Positions 23,805 to 32,455 of a DNA stretch of 49,599 nucleotides are shown here, in pieces; within the stretch, counting starts at the first letter, position 1; the number at the start of each line of letters is the position of its first letter. Source of the stretch: Leifsonia shinshuensis (GTDB taxonomy: Bacteria; Actinomycetota; Actinomycetes; Actinomycetales; Microbacteriaceae). Under the pieces are notes generated by a model. The model saw only the letters and a program-made list of their open reading frames with translations, was not told the origin of the DNA and searched no databases. The position numbers were made by a program, and so were the translations under genes. The DNA lies in the NCBI RefSeq assembly GCF_022606355.1, contig NZ_JAHHZQ010000007.1, positions 1-49,599 of the forward strand. The letters run 5' to 3'.

Positions 23805-24640
23805 TGGCGGGTGGGCGGCTGACAGCGACGACTTCAGCAGCAGCGCTCATCTTCGTCGTTGCATTGACCGGGTGTTCGTCCGGGCCGTCGCAAGCGCACG
23901 CCAACGTGCGCGCGCAGCTCAATCCGGCGACGGCACAGATTCTGTTGCCGCTTGAGTCATATGCGATGAGTTGGGGTGAGGTTCAGACGGTCAACCATGC
24001 GAACTCGATTGCGATCGAAAAGTGCATGGCCAACAAGGGGCTGACTTTCCCCCGCGCGTCTCAGGATTGGTCGGCGCTCGCGCCTCTACCGGATCGTCGG
24101 TATGGGTTATGGGCGCCGGCCGACGCTGAGGCCAATGGGTACGAGCTACCCGAGTCGAGTCAGTCGAAAGATGTTCAAGCCCAGGAGGATGCGCTCGGTC
24201 CCGATTGGTGGCAGGACTATCGGGCGTGCTTCAAATCAACCAAGCAGCTACCCGTGATGGGGGTAAACACGTCGCCGGATCAGTCGGTGGTAGATCGCGG
24301 GATGAATGAATCGTTCGAGGCTCTTCTTGCCAGCGACGAGTTTAAGTCGGTCCGGGAGAAGTGGCTCAGCTGCATACAGGACGGGGGCCTGGCGGCCAAC
24401 AAGGATGCCCGGGTTCTGGTGCCTCAATTCCCTTCCGCTGGAGAAGAGCAGCTCGAGGTCGCTGCAATCGACGTACGGTGCAAAGAATCACTCAATTCCG
24501 TCCAGACGCTGGCGGACTGGGAAGCGACCAAGCAGGCAGGGTACATCGATGATCACGAGGGCGAATTGACGGCCTACCGCGACAAGGTCAAGAAGGTGGT
24601 CGCCCAAGCACAGAAATTGGTCACGACCGTTGGCGGGTGA
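23804..24640 (+). CDS. Lipoprotein of the I36/ABC cassette
   Basis: A 278-residue lipoprotein. The signal TTSAAALIFVVALTGC (lipobox LTGC, Cys at about residue 24) is followed by a helical domain with several cysteines (EKCMANKGLTFP, YRACFKS, KWLSCIQDGG, DVRCKES) and a coiled-coil-like C-terminus (YRDKVKKVVAQAQKLVTTVGG). Lipoproteins of this general type often sit beside MacAB-like transporters in actinobacteria and may act as immunity or chaperone proteins. It is coupled to both neighbours and has lower GC than the plasmid backbone. Confidence 0.78.
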   Translation: MAGGRLTATTSAAALIFVVALTGCSSGPSQAHANVRAQLNPATAQILLPLESYAMSWGEVQTVNHANSIAIEKCMANKGLTFPRASQDWSALAPLPDRRYGLWAPADAEANGYELPESSQSKDVQAQEDALGPDWWQDYRACFKSTKQLPVMGVNTSPDQSVVDRGMNESFEALLASDEFKSVREKWLSCIQDGGLAANKDARVLVPQFPSAGEEQLEVAAIDVRCKESLNSVQTLADWEATKQAGYIDDHEGELTAYRDKVKKVVAQAQKLVTTVGG

Positions 24641-25727
24641 GCCGCGGCGGCTGCGTCGTTTGGATCATCCCTTCCGCGCACTCGCATTTGTCTTAATCAC
24701 GGTCCTTATCGCGGGTGCGGCATTCCTTCTGGGTATATGGGTGCGTTCGCCGGACTCGGCTGTGCTTGACGCTCGCGGGACGAATGTGCCCGTATACGCC
24801 CCGGTTGAATCCAGGACCGTGACCGCCGACATCCGCATCCAAGGCGAGGTCTCGGGGACACAGGAACAGCCGGTGACGGTTGGCCCACCGGCGGGCGCAG
24901 AGCGCATCGTTGTCACTTCTGTTTCGGCTAACCCCGGCCCACTTACCAACGGACAGCTTCTTGGTACTGTCTCGAACAGACCCGTGTTTCTGTACAGCGT
25001 GGATATACCGCTCTTCCGGAACCTGGTCGCTGGAGATACTGGCAGTGACGTCGCCAGCTTGCAAAAGGCGCTTGGAGTCCCGCAAACGGGGAAGGTCGAT
25101 AGCGCCACCCTCAGTGCAGTGCGCTCCGCCTACTCAGCCGCAAATGTCGAGCCACCTGGTGGTCGATACTCCACGACGATCACCACCGCAGAGTTCTACA
25201 CCGTTCCAACCTCGCTCGGCGCCCTCTCCTTGGTCTCTGTCGCTCCGGCCGGCACTTCCGTGGACAACGATCACCCCTTCGCTGTGCTGGGAATGGGATC
25301 CCCCTACGTCAGTGTGCGAGCCAGTGTCAGCGAGGCCGAACAAATCAAACTGAACGACAAGGTGACAATCACCGGCTCTGGCGGGAAAAAGGGCACCGGC
25401 GCCGTGGCCAAGATCAGTGACTTCCAGTCGAGCCCCACCAGCGGCGGACGGCCACCCGGCCGCGACATCCAAATCAACCTTGATGCCGGCGGAAACCTGA
25501 CGGCAGGCGACGCCGTCGCAGTCCTCTTCGGCACCGAGTCAAAACCCGACATGGCAGTGCCTACAATCGCCATCCGGTCGGACTCTGGCGGTGACTACGT
25601 GATCAAGCGCAGCAAATCGGATACTCCTGCGCGCACTCCAATCGTCGTGGTACGAAATGCGGACGGGTGGACGGCCATCAAAGCTGAGGGCCTCGCAGTC
25701 GGGGACGAGATATTGGTGTCCCAATGA
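24630..25727 (+). CDS. MacA/HlyD-like adaptor with peptidoglycan-binding segment
   Basis: A 365-residue protein with one N-terminal membrane anchor (ALAFVLITVLIAGAAFLLGIWV). A hybrid barrel-like domain has IQGEVSGTQEQPVTVGPP. In the position of the usual coiled hairpin is a peptidoglycan-binding-type segment, GDTGSDVASLQKALGVPQTGKVDSATLSAVRSAY (about residues 136-170). A beta-barrel and membrane-proximal domain complete it. This form is known for Gram-positive efflux adaptors that work with MacB-type ABC proteins. The likely start is TTG at 24630, overlapping the lipoprotein gene; a TTG at 24659 is possible. Confidence 0.82.
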   Translation: MAGEPRRLRRLDHPFRALAFVLITVLIAGAAFLLGIWVRSPDSAVLDARGTNVPVYAPVESRTVTADIRIQGEVSGTQEQPVTVGPPAGAERIVVTSVSANPGPLTNGQLLGTVSNRPVFLYSVDIPLFRNLVAGDTGSDVASLQKALGVPQTGKVDSATLSAVRSAYSAANVEPPGGRYSTTITTAEFYTVPTSLGALSLVSVAPAGTSVDNDHPFAVLGMGSPYVSVRASVSEAEQIKLNDKVTITGSGGKKGTGAVAKISDFQSSPTSGGRPPGRDIQINLDAGGNLTAGDAVAVLFGTESKPDMAVPTIAIRSDSGGDYVIKRSKSDTPARTPIVVVRNADGWTAIKAEGLAVGDEILVSQ

Positions 25728-27655
25728 CCGTTTCACCGCCACGGCTCACGCTCAACCATATCCAGCGCCGTTACGGAGAGTCGCAGCAGTGGTTCGCTGT
25801 CCGAGAGGCGTCCTTGGTCGTCGAACCGGGCGAATTCCTCGCGATCGTGGGGCGATCCGGATCGGGAAAGTCGACACTCCTCAACATCATCGGATTGCTC
25901 GACTCACGCTGGGAGGGGAGCTACCACCTCGGCGACATTGACGTTCGCGGTCTGAGCGCAACACAGATCGATCACCTGCGCAGCACAACCTACGGATTTA
26001 TCTTCCAGTCCTCCTACGCCAACCCATACGAAAGCACCGAACGAAACGCGACGCTGGCCCTCGCAATTCAAGGAGCACCGCTCCGCGAGCAATCCGAAAA
26101 GGTCTCGCGAGCGTTAGAAGCCGTGGGCCTTGATCAAAAGGCCGCTGCACTGGCACGGTCACTCTCCGGTGGGGAACGTCAAAGACTTGCCATCGCGCGG
26201 GCCCTTACAACGAATCCTTCGATCATCGTCGCGGACGAGCCCACCGGAAACCTGGACAGCGAGACCGGCGATCAAGTGATGGAGGCCCTGCTCGAGCTCA
26301 ATCGACAGGGAGCAACGGTCATCCTCGTCACCCATGATCCGAGGATTGCCGCCTACGCCGACCGAACGGTCCGGATGGCTGACGGTGTTCTAGAGATCAC
26401 GGGGGCAGAAAATTCTGTTGGCTCGAAACTTGACGGACAGGAACGGCCGTCGCTGGCAGTGACTCCCTCAAAGGAGCGTCGTGGCACACGGTCACGACGG
26501 GCATCGGATCGCCTCACTCGGGCGATCAACAACGTGACGTCTCGACCGCTGCGTTCTGTCGCTCTGATTGCGGCCTTCGCTCTCGCATTCGCGGGACTCA
26601 TCGGCGCGGCCGGCATCGGCGCGACTGCCTCGCAGCAGATCGCCGGACGGCTAACGGCCGCAGCTCGGGACGAGGTTCGGGTGAACGTACCGGCGGGTAC
26701 ATCAGACGAGGAGGCCGCCGCCTGGCTAGACCGACTCGGGGAGCTCCCACATGTCCGAGAGGTCGGGCAGGTGGCACCCCTCGACGCCAACACCGCACGG
26801 ACAAGCCGGTTCGCATTCACTTCGGCCAGCGGTAACTCGCCCTTTCAAGGGAGCACCGTGGCCGTTGATAGTGGACTCTTCGGGGTGCTGGATATCGGAA
26901 CGTCCCCCCAGAGCCTGAGCAGGCTCTTCTCATCGACCAAGGAACACGTGGCGCTCGTTGGTGCGGACGCGGGCGCACAGCTCGGCCTGTCCGACAGGGG
27001 CGGAATTGGAGCTGAGGTCTGGGTCAACGGCGAACCGTATACAGTCGTGGGCACTATCACTGCTGCGCCTCGGGAACCGAACCTCTTGACGAGTGTTGTC
27101 GTACCGTTACCGCCTTTTTCGGCCGGTTCTCGACAAATCGTGGTCCGAACTGATCCTGGCTTTGCCGGACCCTTAGCCAGCGCGATACCGCTCGCTCTCT
27201 CCCCGGCATCCCCCGCAGATATCTCAGTCGAGACCGCTGCCGAGCTACGGAACTTGCGGGTAGGAGTGCAGACCGACCTCAACGGGTTACTCGCCTCGTT
27301 GGCGATCGCGCTTCTGGCCCTCGCCATACTTAGCGGCGCCTCAGCGATGTTCATCTCAGTTCAAGCACGCACGCAAGAACTTGCGCTAGCCCGGGCCGTG
27401 GGACTGGGACAACGCGGCGTAGCGGCAATCTTTCTCTGGGAAGGCGTCGTTATCGGCCTCGCTGGCGCACTTGCCGGAATCGCAGGCGGATTAGCAATTT
27501 CCGTCGCAGTCGCCGCCGCGCGCGGATGGACCGCGATCGCGCCTTGGGAGACGATCGCGATCGCGCCGGTAGCCGGCGCCGTCTGTGGGGCTCTCGCGGC
27601 CTTCCTTCCCGCCGTACGCGCCGCGCGAATTGACCCCGCCGACGCCATTCGATAA
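25724..27655 (+). CDS. MacB-type ABC transporter, ATPase fused to FtsX-like permease
   Basis: A 643-residue fusion. Residues 1-230 form the ATPase: Walker A GRSGSGKST, signature LSGGERQRLAIARAL, Walker B IIVADEPTGNLDS, H-loop VTHD. The rest is an FtsX/MacB permease with one helix near residue 285 (VALIAAFALAFAGLIGAAGI), a large outside domain, and three C-terminal helices (LLASLAIALLALAIL; GVVIGLAGALAGIAGGLAISV; AIAPVAGAVCGALAAFLP). It would act as a mechanotransmitting exporter with the adjacent adaptor. ATG overlaps the adaptor stop (ATGA). The four genes are one coupled unit. Confidence 0.9.
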   Translation: MTVSPPRLTLNHIQRRYGESQQWFAVREASLVVEPGEFLAIVGRSGSGKSTLLNIIGLLDSRWEGSYHLGDIDVRGLSATQIDHLRSTTYGFIFQSSYANPYESTERNATLALAIQGAPLREQSEKVSRALEAVGLDQKAAALARSLSGGERQRLAIARALTTNPSIIVADEPTGNLDSETGDQVMEALLELNRQGATVILVTHDPRIAAYADRTVRMADGVLEITGAENSVGSKLDGQERPSLAVTPSKERRGTRSRRASDRLTRAINNVTSRPLRSVALIAAFALAFAGLIGAAGIGATASQQIAGRLTAAARDEVRVNVPAGTSDEEAAAWLDRLGELPHVREVGQVAPLDANTARTSRFAFTSASGNSPFQGSTVAVDSGLFGVLDIGTSPQSLSRLFSSTKEHVALVGADAGAQLGLSDRGGIGAEVWVNGEPYTVVGTITAAPREPNLLTSVVVPLPPFSAGSRQIVVRTDPGFAGPLASAIPLALSPASPADISVETAAELRNLRVGVQTDLNGLLASLAIALLALAILSGASAMFISVQARTQELALARAVGLGQRGVAAIFLWEGVVIGLAGALAGIAGGLAISVAVAAARGWTAIAPWETIAIAPVAGAVCGALAAFLPAVRAARIDPADAIR

Positions 27656-27703
27656 TCGCCCAGAGGCGTGCCACCTCGCCACCCACAGGACTACCCTCGA
27701 CGC

Positions 27704-28141
27704 ATGAGCGCGAAAGTTCTCACATCCGAGCTGAGTGAAGCCCACACCGAGCGCGGATCACACGGTGCACTGCTGTGGATGGTTGGGGCGGCTGCCGCGA
27801 TCTCCGGAACGATCATTTTTCTGATTCAGGCCGATCGCGCAGGCATTGCAGAGGTCCGTGCTTCTCAATTTGACCCGGCCGCTGCTTCAGCCGCTGCAGA
27901 CGCGAGGCTGTGGATGTGCGGAGGGATCCTTCTGGCTGTAGTGGGAATCTGCCTCGTTGGCGGGTATCTCGCTTCTCGAATGCGGACGTCGTGGCGGCGT
28001 CACCAATGGGCCGCCCGCCAAACCGTGCGCCACATGCCGCCGCGATTTGCTCGACAGCTCCGCCAGCTGGCCGCTCTTCACGACGAAGGAGTTCTTACTG
28101 ATGCGGAGTACGAGCAGGGCAAGCGAAAGCTCCTAGAGTAG
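27704..28141 (+). CDS. Two-helix membrane protein with C-terminal SHOCT motif
   Basis: A 145-residue protein. Two hydrophobic helices (LLWMVGAAAAISGTIIFLIQ and LWMCGGILLAVVGICLVGGYL) are followed by a basic stretch and the short SHOCT domain LRQLAALHDEGVLTDAEYEQGKRKLL at the end. SHOCT modules are small oligomerisation domains. The gene follows the ABC transporter by 48 bases, so it probably belongs to the same cassette. Its function is unknown. Confidence 0.75.
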   Translation: MSAKVLTSELSEAHTERGSHGALLWMVGAAAAISGTIIFLIQADRAGIAEVRASQFDPAAASAAADARLWMCGGILLAVVGICLVGGYLASRMRTSWRRHQWAARQTVRHMPPRFARQLRQLAALHDEGVLTDAEYEQGKRKLLE

Positions 28142-28451
28142 GGCAGCCTTGGCGCAGAGCCTGAATCCGACCGCGCTGACACCGAAAGCGATCGTTTCTG
28201 GGACGCTGAGGCGATCGCTCTCGTCTGTGACTTTGGTCGCTGTGTGGCGGTGTTCTGTTATCGCTGCGTGGCGGCATCGCTGGTACGTAAGCGGATCCTT
28301 CAGCGGGCGGGTACGACATCTCCGACCGTGCGGGGCAGATGCGGTCGAGGCGTGCGTGGATGGAGGGCCTGTTGGCGTGCATTCATGAGGCGTGCCATTT
28401 GCGTGGGCGTATCGCGCGGCTGAGCCAGGAGGGCGAAGCGTTGCGCATCAC
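28142..28451. other. Gene-poor gap with a possible gene remnant
   Basis: No confident gene is present. On the plus strand, a frame open from about 28291 to the TGA at 28456-28458 encodes a 55-residue tail including RRAWMEGLLACIHEACHLRGRIARLSQEG. It looks like natural protein sequence without a proper start, so it may be the 3-prime remnant of a lost gene. It overlaps the end of the converging cation transporter gene by a few bases. A GCGATCG/CGATCGC inverted pair occurs near 28188-28222. No transposon ends are recognised. Confidence 0.35.
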
Positions 28452-29114
28452 CTACTGATCGTGGTCGCTCCCGTCCTCTAGCACCATTCCAACAGATGTC
28501 GCGCAGGCATCGCCTTTCCAAGCCTCCAGCCCTTCACGCAGTGCGAAAACCGCGATGACGAGGCCCGCGATCGGGTCTGCCCACCACCAGCCGAAGGCGC
28601 TGTTCAGAACAAGCCCGATCAGCACCGCTGCTGACAGGTAGGTACAGATCAATGTCTGTTTGGAGTCGGCAACCGCTGTCGCAGAACCGATTTCCTTCCC
28701 AGCGCGACGCTCGGCGAGGGAAAGGAAGGGCATGATCACGACACTGACCGCGGTGAGGATGATCCCAAACGGTGAGTGTTTTACATTGACAGCTCCGACC
28801 AGGGCCAGCAGCGAGCTCACGGTTACGTAGGCCGCGAGCGTGAAGAACGCGACCGCGATGACGCGCAGCGTGCCCTTCTCCCATCGCTCCGGATCTTTCC
28901 GAGTGAATTGCCAGGCGACCGCGACAGCGGAGAGCACCTCGATGGTTGAGTCCAAGCCGAAGCCGACGAGTGCGGCTGAGGATGCGGCGCTTCCGGCGGT
29001 GATCGCGACGACGGCCTCGATGAGGTTGTACCCGATTGTGATCGATACGATCCATCGGATTCGTCGACGCAGAACGCCGCGGCGGGCGTCTGTGAGTGCG
29101 GTCGCCGTCGTCAT
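28452..29114 (-). CDS. CDF-related cation transporter
   Basis: A 220-residue membrane protein with about six helices. The motif ALVGFGLDSTIEVLSAVAV and the later ATAVADSKQTLICTYLSA fit the metal-binding helices II and V of cation-diffusion-facilitator-type transporters, although the C-terminal cytoplasmic domain is absent. It is translationally coupled (ATGA) to the CmtR-like sensor gene, so it is probably induced by Cd, Pb or a similar soft metal. The start is the ATG at 29114; the open frame upstream belongs to the sensor gene. Confidence 0.85.
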   Translation of the reverse strand: MTTATALTDARRGVLRRRIRWIVSITIGYNLIEAVVAITAGSAASSAALVGFGLDSTIEVLSAVAVAWQFTRKDPERWEKGTLRVIAVAFFTLAAYVTVSSLLALVGAVNVKHSPFGIILTAVSVVIMPFLSLAERRAGKEIGSATAVADSKQTLICTYLSAAVLIGLVLNSAFGWWWADPIAGLVIAVFALREGLEAWKGDACATSVGMVLEDGSDHDQ

Positions 29115-29455
29115 GTGCAGTTGCACTCCTCGCCCTCGCAGCACCCGGGTTCAACGTAGAGGACCACCCGAAGCAGCTCATCCAGTGCAGGGGCGATGTG
29201 CCCATCGGCAAGTCGGTACCAGGTGCGTCGGCCATCCGGGATGGCCTCGACCAGGCCGCAGCCGCGCAGACAGGCCAGCTGATTCGACATCACCTGACGG
29301 CTCACGTCCAGGGCGTCCGCGAGGTCAGATGGATAGGCGGGTGCTTCCCGCAGGGCCAGCAGGATACCCACTCGTGTGGGGTCGGACAGCGCGTGGCCGA
29401 AGCGGGCGAGAGCGGCGGTGTGTGTGATGGTCGCCGCCGGCATGACGATGCTCAT
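29111..29455 (-). CDS. cmtR: CmtR-like ArsR-family metal sensor
   Basis: A 114-residue winged-helix repressor, closely patterned on mycobacterial CmtR (Cd/Pb sensor). It has ALARFGHALSDPTRVGILLAL at the N-terminus and the recognition-helix region VMSNQLACLRGCGLV with the two helix-4 cysteines used as metal ligands. The Cys-rich C-terminus GCCEGEECNCT can supply further thiols. It would dissociate from the dyad at 29466-29498 when metal binds. Start ATG 29455 follows GGTGGA. The extended Cys tail differs from Mycobacterium CmtR and might change metal preference. Confidence 0.88.
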   Translation of the reverse strand: MSIVMPAATITHTAALARFGHALSDPTRVGILLALREAPAYPSDLADALDVSRQVMSNQLACLRGCGLVEAIPDGRRTWYRLADGHIAPALDELLRVVLYVEPGCCEGEECNCT

Positions 29456-29465
29456 TCCACCAATG

Positions 29466-29498
29466 TACAGCGAATGCTGAATTAATGCATCGCTGTAC
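29466..29498. promoter_or_regulatory. Operator of the CmtR-like sensor
   Basis: An inverted repeat TACAGCGAATG (29466-29476) and CATCGCTGTA (29489-29498) around a 12-base AT-rich centre, directly upstream of the cmtR start. It fits an ArsR-family operator. Confidence 0.7.
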
Positions 29499-29520
29499 TG
29501 TTGCCCTCCGGGGCTTGGAC

Positions 29521-30516
29521 TTACAGTCCCGAGTAGGTGTGCAGGCCCTTGAAGAAGACATTGACGATACCGAAGTTGAACAGCACGGCGGCGAAGCCGA
29601 TGATCGCGAGCCACGCGGAGCGAGAGCCACGCCAGCCGCGCGTGGCGCGGGCGTGGATGTAGCCGGCGTAGATCACCCAGATGATGAACGTCCAGACCTC
29701 CTTCGTGTCCCAACCCCAGTAGCGACCCCAGGCTGCGGAGGCCCAGATGGCTCCAGCGATGAGCGTGAACGTCCAGGCGATGAAGCCGACGATGTTGATC
29801 CGATAGGCGAGGTTCTCTAGCGCGACCGAGTCTGGCAGGGTAGCCAGGAACCGGAATTGCTGCGGAAGAAACTCCTTGACCTGGCCTTCACGCCGGTACT
29901 GCAGCAGTTGGAGTCCGGATAGCGCGAATCCCAGGGCGAAGAACGCGGTCCCCAGGACGGCGACGATGATGTGGATGACCAACCAGTAGGACTGGAGCGC
30001 CGGCTGCAGGGGAACGACAGGAACGTAGTACCGCAACAGTGCCACGCCTTGCAGCACAAGCACCAGGCCGACGATGAACGTGCCAAGGTACTTGATGTCC
30101 CACTTGAGGTTGGCGAGCAGGAAGACACCAACGATGACCAACGTGCCGGTCATCGAGAACTCCCACATGTTTGCCCAGGGAACTCGGGCCGCAGCGACGC
30201 CGCGCAGCACCGTCGCGATGAGATGGAAGGCGAAGCCCGCGATCGTCAGACCGAATGCCCATCGTGTGACGCCGCGGGCGGCGCGGGACGGCGCTCCTTT
30301 CGATTTGGTCGACTGCTCGCTGGATTCCTCGCCGATGACAACGGTCGTCGGTGGCTGTGTTGCCGCGATCCGTCGTGCGACCGCGCTGGGGACGGTCGTT
30401 GTCGCTTCGGCTCCGCGTCTGGCCAGGTCGATGGAGAAGACCACGAAAGCCGCCGTGTAGAAGCCCATCGCGACGTAGAGTGCCACCGTCGAGAGTGCGG
30501 AGAGGGTCCCGGTCAT
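29521..30516 (-). CDS. ccsB: Cytochrome c biogenesis protein CcsB/ResC (CcsA family)
   Basis: A 331-residue polytopic protein with the heme-handling WWD-like motif WGRYWGWDTKEVWTFI near residue 275 and periplasmic histidine-containing helices (YWLVIHIIVAVLG; YIHARATRGWRG). CcsB pairs with ResB in System II cytochrome c maturation, but no resB is visible here, so it would need a chromosomal partner or act in heme or thiol-linked metal handling. It is the last gene of a seven-gene operon and overlaps lspA by ATGA. Confidence 0.9.
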   Translation of the reverse strand: MTGTLSALSTVALYVAMGFYTAAFVVFSIDLARRGAEATTTVPSAVARRIAATQPPTTVVIGEESSEQSTKSKGAPSRAARGVTRWAFGLTIAGFAFHLIATVLRGVAAARVPWANMWEFSMTGTLVIVGVFLLANLKWDIKYLGTFIVGLVLVLQGVALLRYYVPVVPLQPALQSYWLVIHIIVAVLGTAFFALGFALSGLQLLQYRREGQVKEFLPQQFRFLATLPDSVALENLAYRINIVGFIAWTFTLIAGAIWASAAWGRYWGWDTKEVWTFIIWVIYAGYIHARATRGWRGSRSAWLAIIGFAAVLFNFGIVNVFFKGLHTYSGL

Positions 30517-31088
30517 GCGCCGGTCACCGTGTCGTGAACGGTCGCCGCCGCGACGCCCTGCGCGCGGCGGTTTTGGACAGTTGCGGCAACTACCGCGGCC
30601 GCGATGCCGCCCACAGTGAAGACGTCGGCGAGGTTAAAGATGGCGAACCAGCTGACGGAGAGGTAGTCGACCACGGCACCGCTGAGGACGCCGTGCTCTC
30701 CTCGGAGCGCGCGGTCGACCATGTTGCCCCAGCCGCCACCGGCGGCGATCGCGAGCAGTATTGTCACCGTCGGGTTCTCCCGACGAATCACTCGTCGGAT
30801 GATCCAGGCCGTGAGGACGGTCAGGACGATGAGGATTCCGGCCGCCAACAGGGGGCCGACTCGGGCGCCGAGCCCGAACGCCGCTCCAGCGTTCAGGACC
30901 AGATTGAGATCCAGGCTGGGGATCACCGTCGGCACGGGCTGGCCATACGGGAGTGAAAGGATGGCGATGCCCTTGACTGCCTGGTCTACAGCAATCGCGA
31001 GAAGGCCTGCGGACAGCGCACGCAACGCCACGCGTCGACGGTCGACGTCTCCAGTGGTCGCCGTCTCTACGGCTTGTTCGGTCAACAT
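30513..31088 (-). CDS. lspA: Lipoprotein signal peptidase (signal peptidase II)
   Basis: A 191-residue inner-membrane aspartyl protease that cleaves prolipoprotein signal peptides. Family motifs are present: NAGAAFGL, the first catalytic Asp in WGNMVDRALRG, and the second in VSWFAIFNLADVF. It has four helices as usual. A plasmid copy is an accessory paralogue of an essential chromosomal gene. It lies next to a lipoprotein gene in the same operon (overlap at 31082-31088), which is its likely substrate. Confidence 0.93.
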   Translation of the reverse strand: MLTEQAVETATTGDVDRRRVALRALSAGLLAIAVDQAVKGIAILSLPYGQPVPTVIPSLDLNLVLNAGAAFGLGARVGPLLAAGILIVLTVLTAWIIRRVIRRENPTVTILLAIAAGGGWGNMVDRALRGEHGVLSGAVVDYLSVSWFAIFNLADVFTVGGIAAAVVAATVQNRRAQGVAAATVHDTVTGA

Positions 31089-31507
31089 AGGGTGGTCAGC
31101 GCCTTCATCTGTTCGGAGAGCTTCTTGGTGAGCACGTCCGAGCTGGTGCCCGTCGACGACCCGGTGGATTCCGCTTTCAAGACGGGGATGAGTTTGTCGA
31201 TGGTGTCGACCACGTTCTGCACGGCAGTCTGCTGCTTCCCCGCGGGCAGTTGATCGGCGATCGGCGCCAGGATCGTCCGGGCGGCCTTCAGCTGGTCGAG
31301 GGCCGCCGCGGGGTCGAGCACCGCGGACTTCAAGGCGGCATCGATGTCGGATGCCACCTTGTCGGTGATCGGGGTGACCAAGGGGCAGGCGGCGTTCTGC
31401 GCTTGCTTGGATACGGTGTCCCCGATCGAGCAGCCGGAGAGCAACAGGGGTGCCGCCAATGCGACCGCTGTAGCGGCGATGAGGACGGGCCGGTTAGTAG
31501 TGGACAT
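31082..31507 (-). CDS. Small lipoprotein of the lspA-ccsB operon
   Basis: A 141-residue lipoprotein. The signal is VLIAATAVALAAPLLLSGC (lipobox LSGC, Cys at about 26). The mature part is mainly helical with two more Cys residues (NAACPLV and the terminal ALTTLC). It lies directly upstream of, and overlaps, lspA, suggesting they work together. The function is unknown. Confidence 0.8.
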   Translation of the reverse strand: MSTTNRPVLIAATAVALAAPLLLSGCSIGDTVSKQAQNAACPLVTPITDKVASDIDAALKSAVLDPAAALDQLKAARTILAPIADQLPAGKQQTAVQNVVDTIDKLIPVLKAESTGSSTGTSSDVLTKKLSEQMKALTTLC

Positions 31508-31520
31508 GATTCTTCTCGAT

Positions 31521-31763
31521 TCAGCGGGTTGGTCGATGACGCTTGATGATCCGAATGAGGGTGTCGATGTCGTCGCTGAGTGCCTCGAGCTCCACGTCAG
31601 AGTCTGCGGGCCTGCGGCGGAGGAGGACCTGGAGCTGGACGGAGGCCGCGGTCGCTGCTTCGATCAGCTCCCGGTACACGGCTGCCGGGATGGTCTCGTG
31701 TGCTTCTGGTGTCCTCCACAGCCGTTGCATCTGGCGGCGGATCCGGCGGTCGCCCAACATCAT
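31521..31763 (-). CDS. Small helical protein between dsbA-like and lipoprotein genes
   Basis: An 80-residue soluble protein, MMLGDRRIRRQMQRLWRTPEAHETIPAAVYRELIEAATAASVQLQVLLRRRP, strongly basic and helical. The ATG at 31763 is chosen because it overlaps the DsbA stop (ATGA); an in-frame ATG at 31772 is less likely. No family is recognised; it is a candidate regulator or adaptor of the operon. Confidence 0.65.
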   Translation of the reverse strand: MMLGDRRIRRQMQRLWRTPEAHETIPAAVYRELIEAATAASVQLQVLLRRRPADSDVELEALSDDIDTLIRIIKRHRPTR

Positions 31764-32455
31764 CGCCGCCACGCCTTCTCCAGCTCGGCGGCGAATTGCT
31801 CTGTGGAGGTCAGCGTGAGCTTCTCGCCGTTCAGGAAGAACGTTGGTGTACCCGCCACACCCAGCTGGACACCGTCGGTTTGATCCTTCATCACCCGGAT
31901 CCGGAGTGTCGGGTCGGCGATGTCTTTGTCGTACTGGCGCATGTCCAGGCCGAGCGACTCGGCCACAGATCGCAGAACAGTCGACTGGTCATCCTGTCGT
32001 TCGGCCCACTGCGTCTGAGTTTGGAAGAGCTTCGAGTACATCTCGGTGAACTTGCCTTGACGGCCGGCTGCTTCGGCAGCCATCGCCGCGTTCATCGCGT
32101 TCTTGTGACTCGGGATGGGGAAGTAGCGAGCGATGAATGTGACACGGTCCTTGTACTGCTCACGCAGCTGCTCGACCACGGGGTAGGCGGCGCCGCAGGC
32201 TTCGCACTCGAAGTCGAGGAATTCCACCACCGTCACCTTGTCCGTCGGCGCCTTCTGCAGGATTCGGCTGTCGGCTCGCACTACGGCGGGCGCTGCGTCC
32301 TGTTTCGATGCCGATTGCGCCCGGCCGACGAGCACGATGACGATCACGACGATGAAGGCGAGCGCGATGACGATGGTGTTGGCCCAGAATCGCGCGGAAA
32401 GCCGGCGGGTCGGCTGTGGCTTCCGGCGTGGCTGTTTCGGCATGGTGGTACTCAT
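31760..32455 (-). CDS. Membrane-anchored DsbA-like thiol-disulfide oxidoreductase
   Basis: A 231-residue protein. The N-terminal transmembrane anchor (FWANTIVIALAFIVVIVIVLV) is followed by a thioredoxin fold with active site CEAC (residues 84-87) in FLDFECEACGAAYP and cis-Pro loop GVAGTPTFFLNG (about 200-212). This fits actinobacterial DsbA-type proteins that form or isomerise disulfides outside the membrane. It is coupled by ATGA to the M23 gene upstream and the small gene downstream. With ccsB it suggests extracytoplasmic thiol chemistry linked to metal stress. Confidence 0.9.
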   Translation of the reverse strand: MSTTMPKQPRRKPQPTRRLSARFWANTIVIALAFIVVIVIVLVGRAQSASKQDAAPAVVRADSRILQKAPTDKVTVVEFLDFECEACGAAYPVVEQLREQYKDRVTFIARYFPIPSHKNAMNAAMAAEAAGRQGKFTEMYSKLFQTQTQWAERQDDQSTVLRSVAESLGLDMRQYDKDIADPTLRIRVMKDQTDGVQLGVAGTPTFFLNGEKLTLTSTEQFAAELEKAWRR

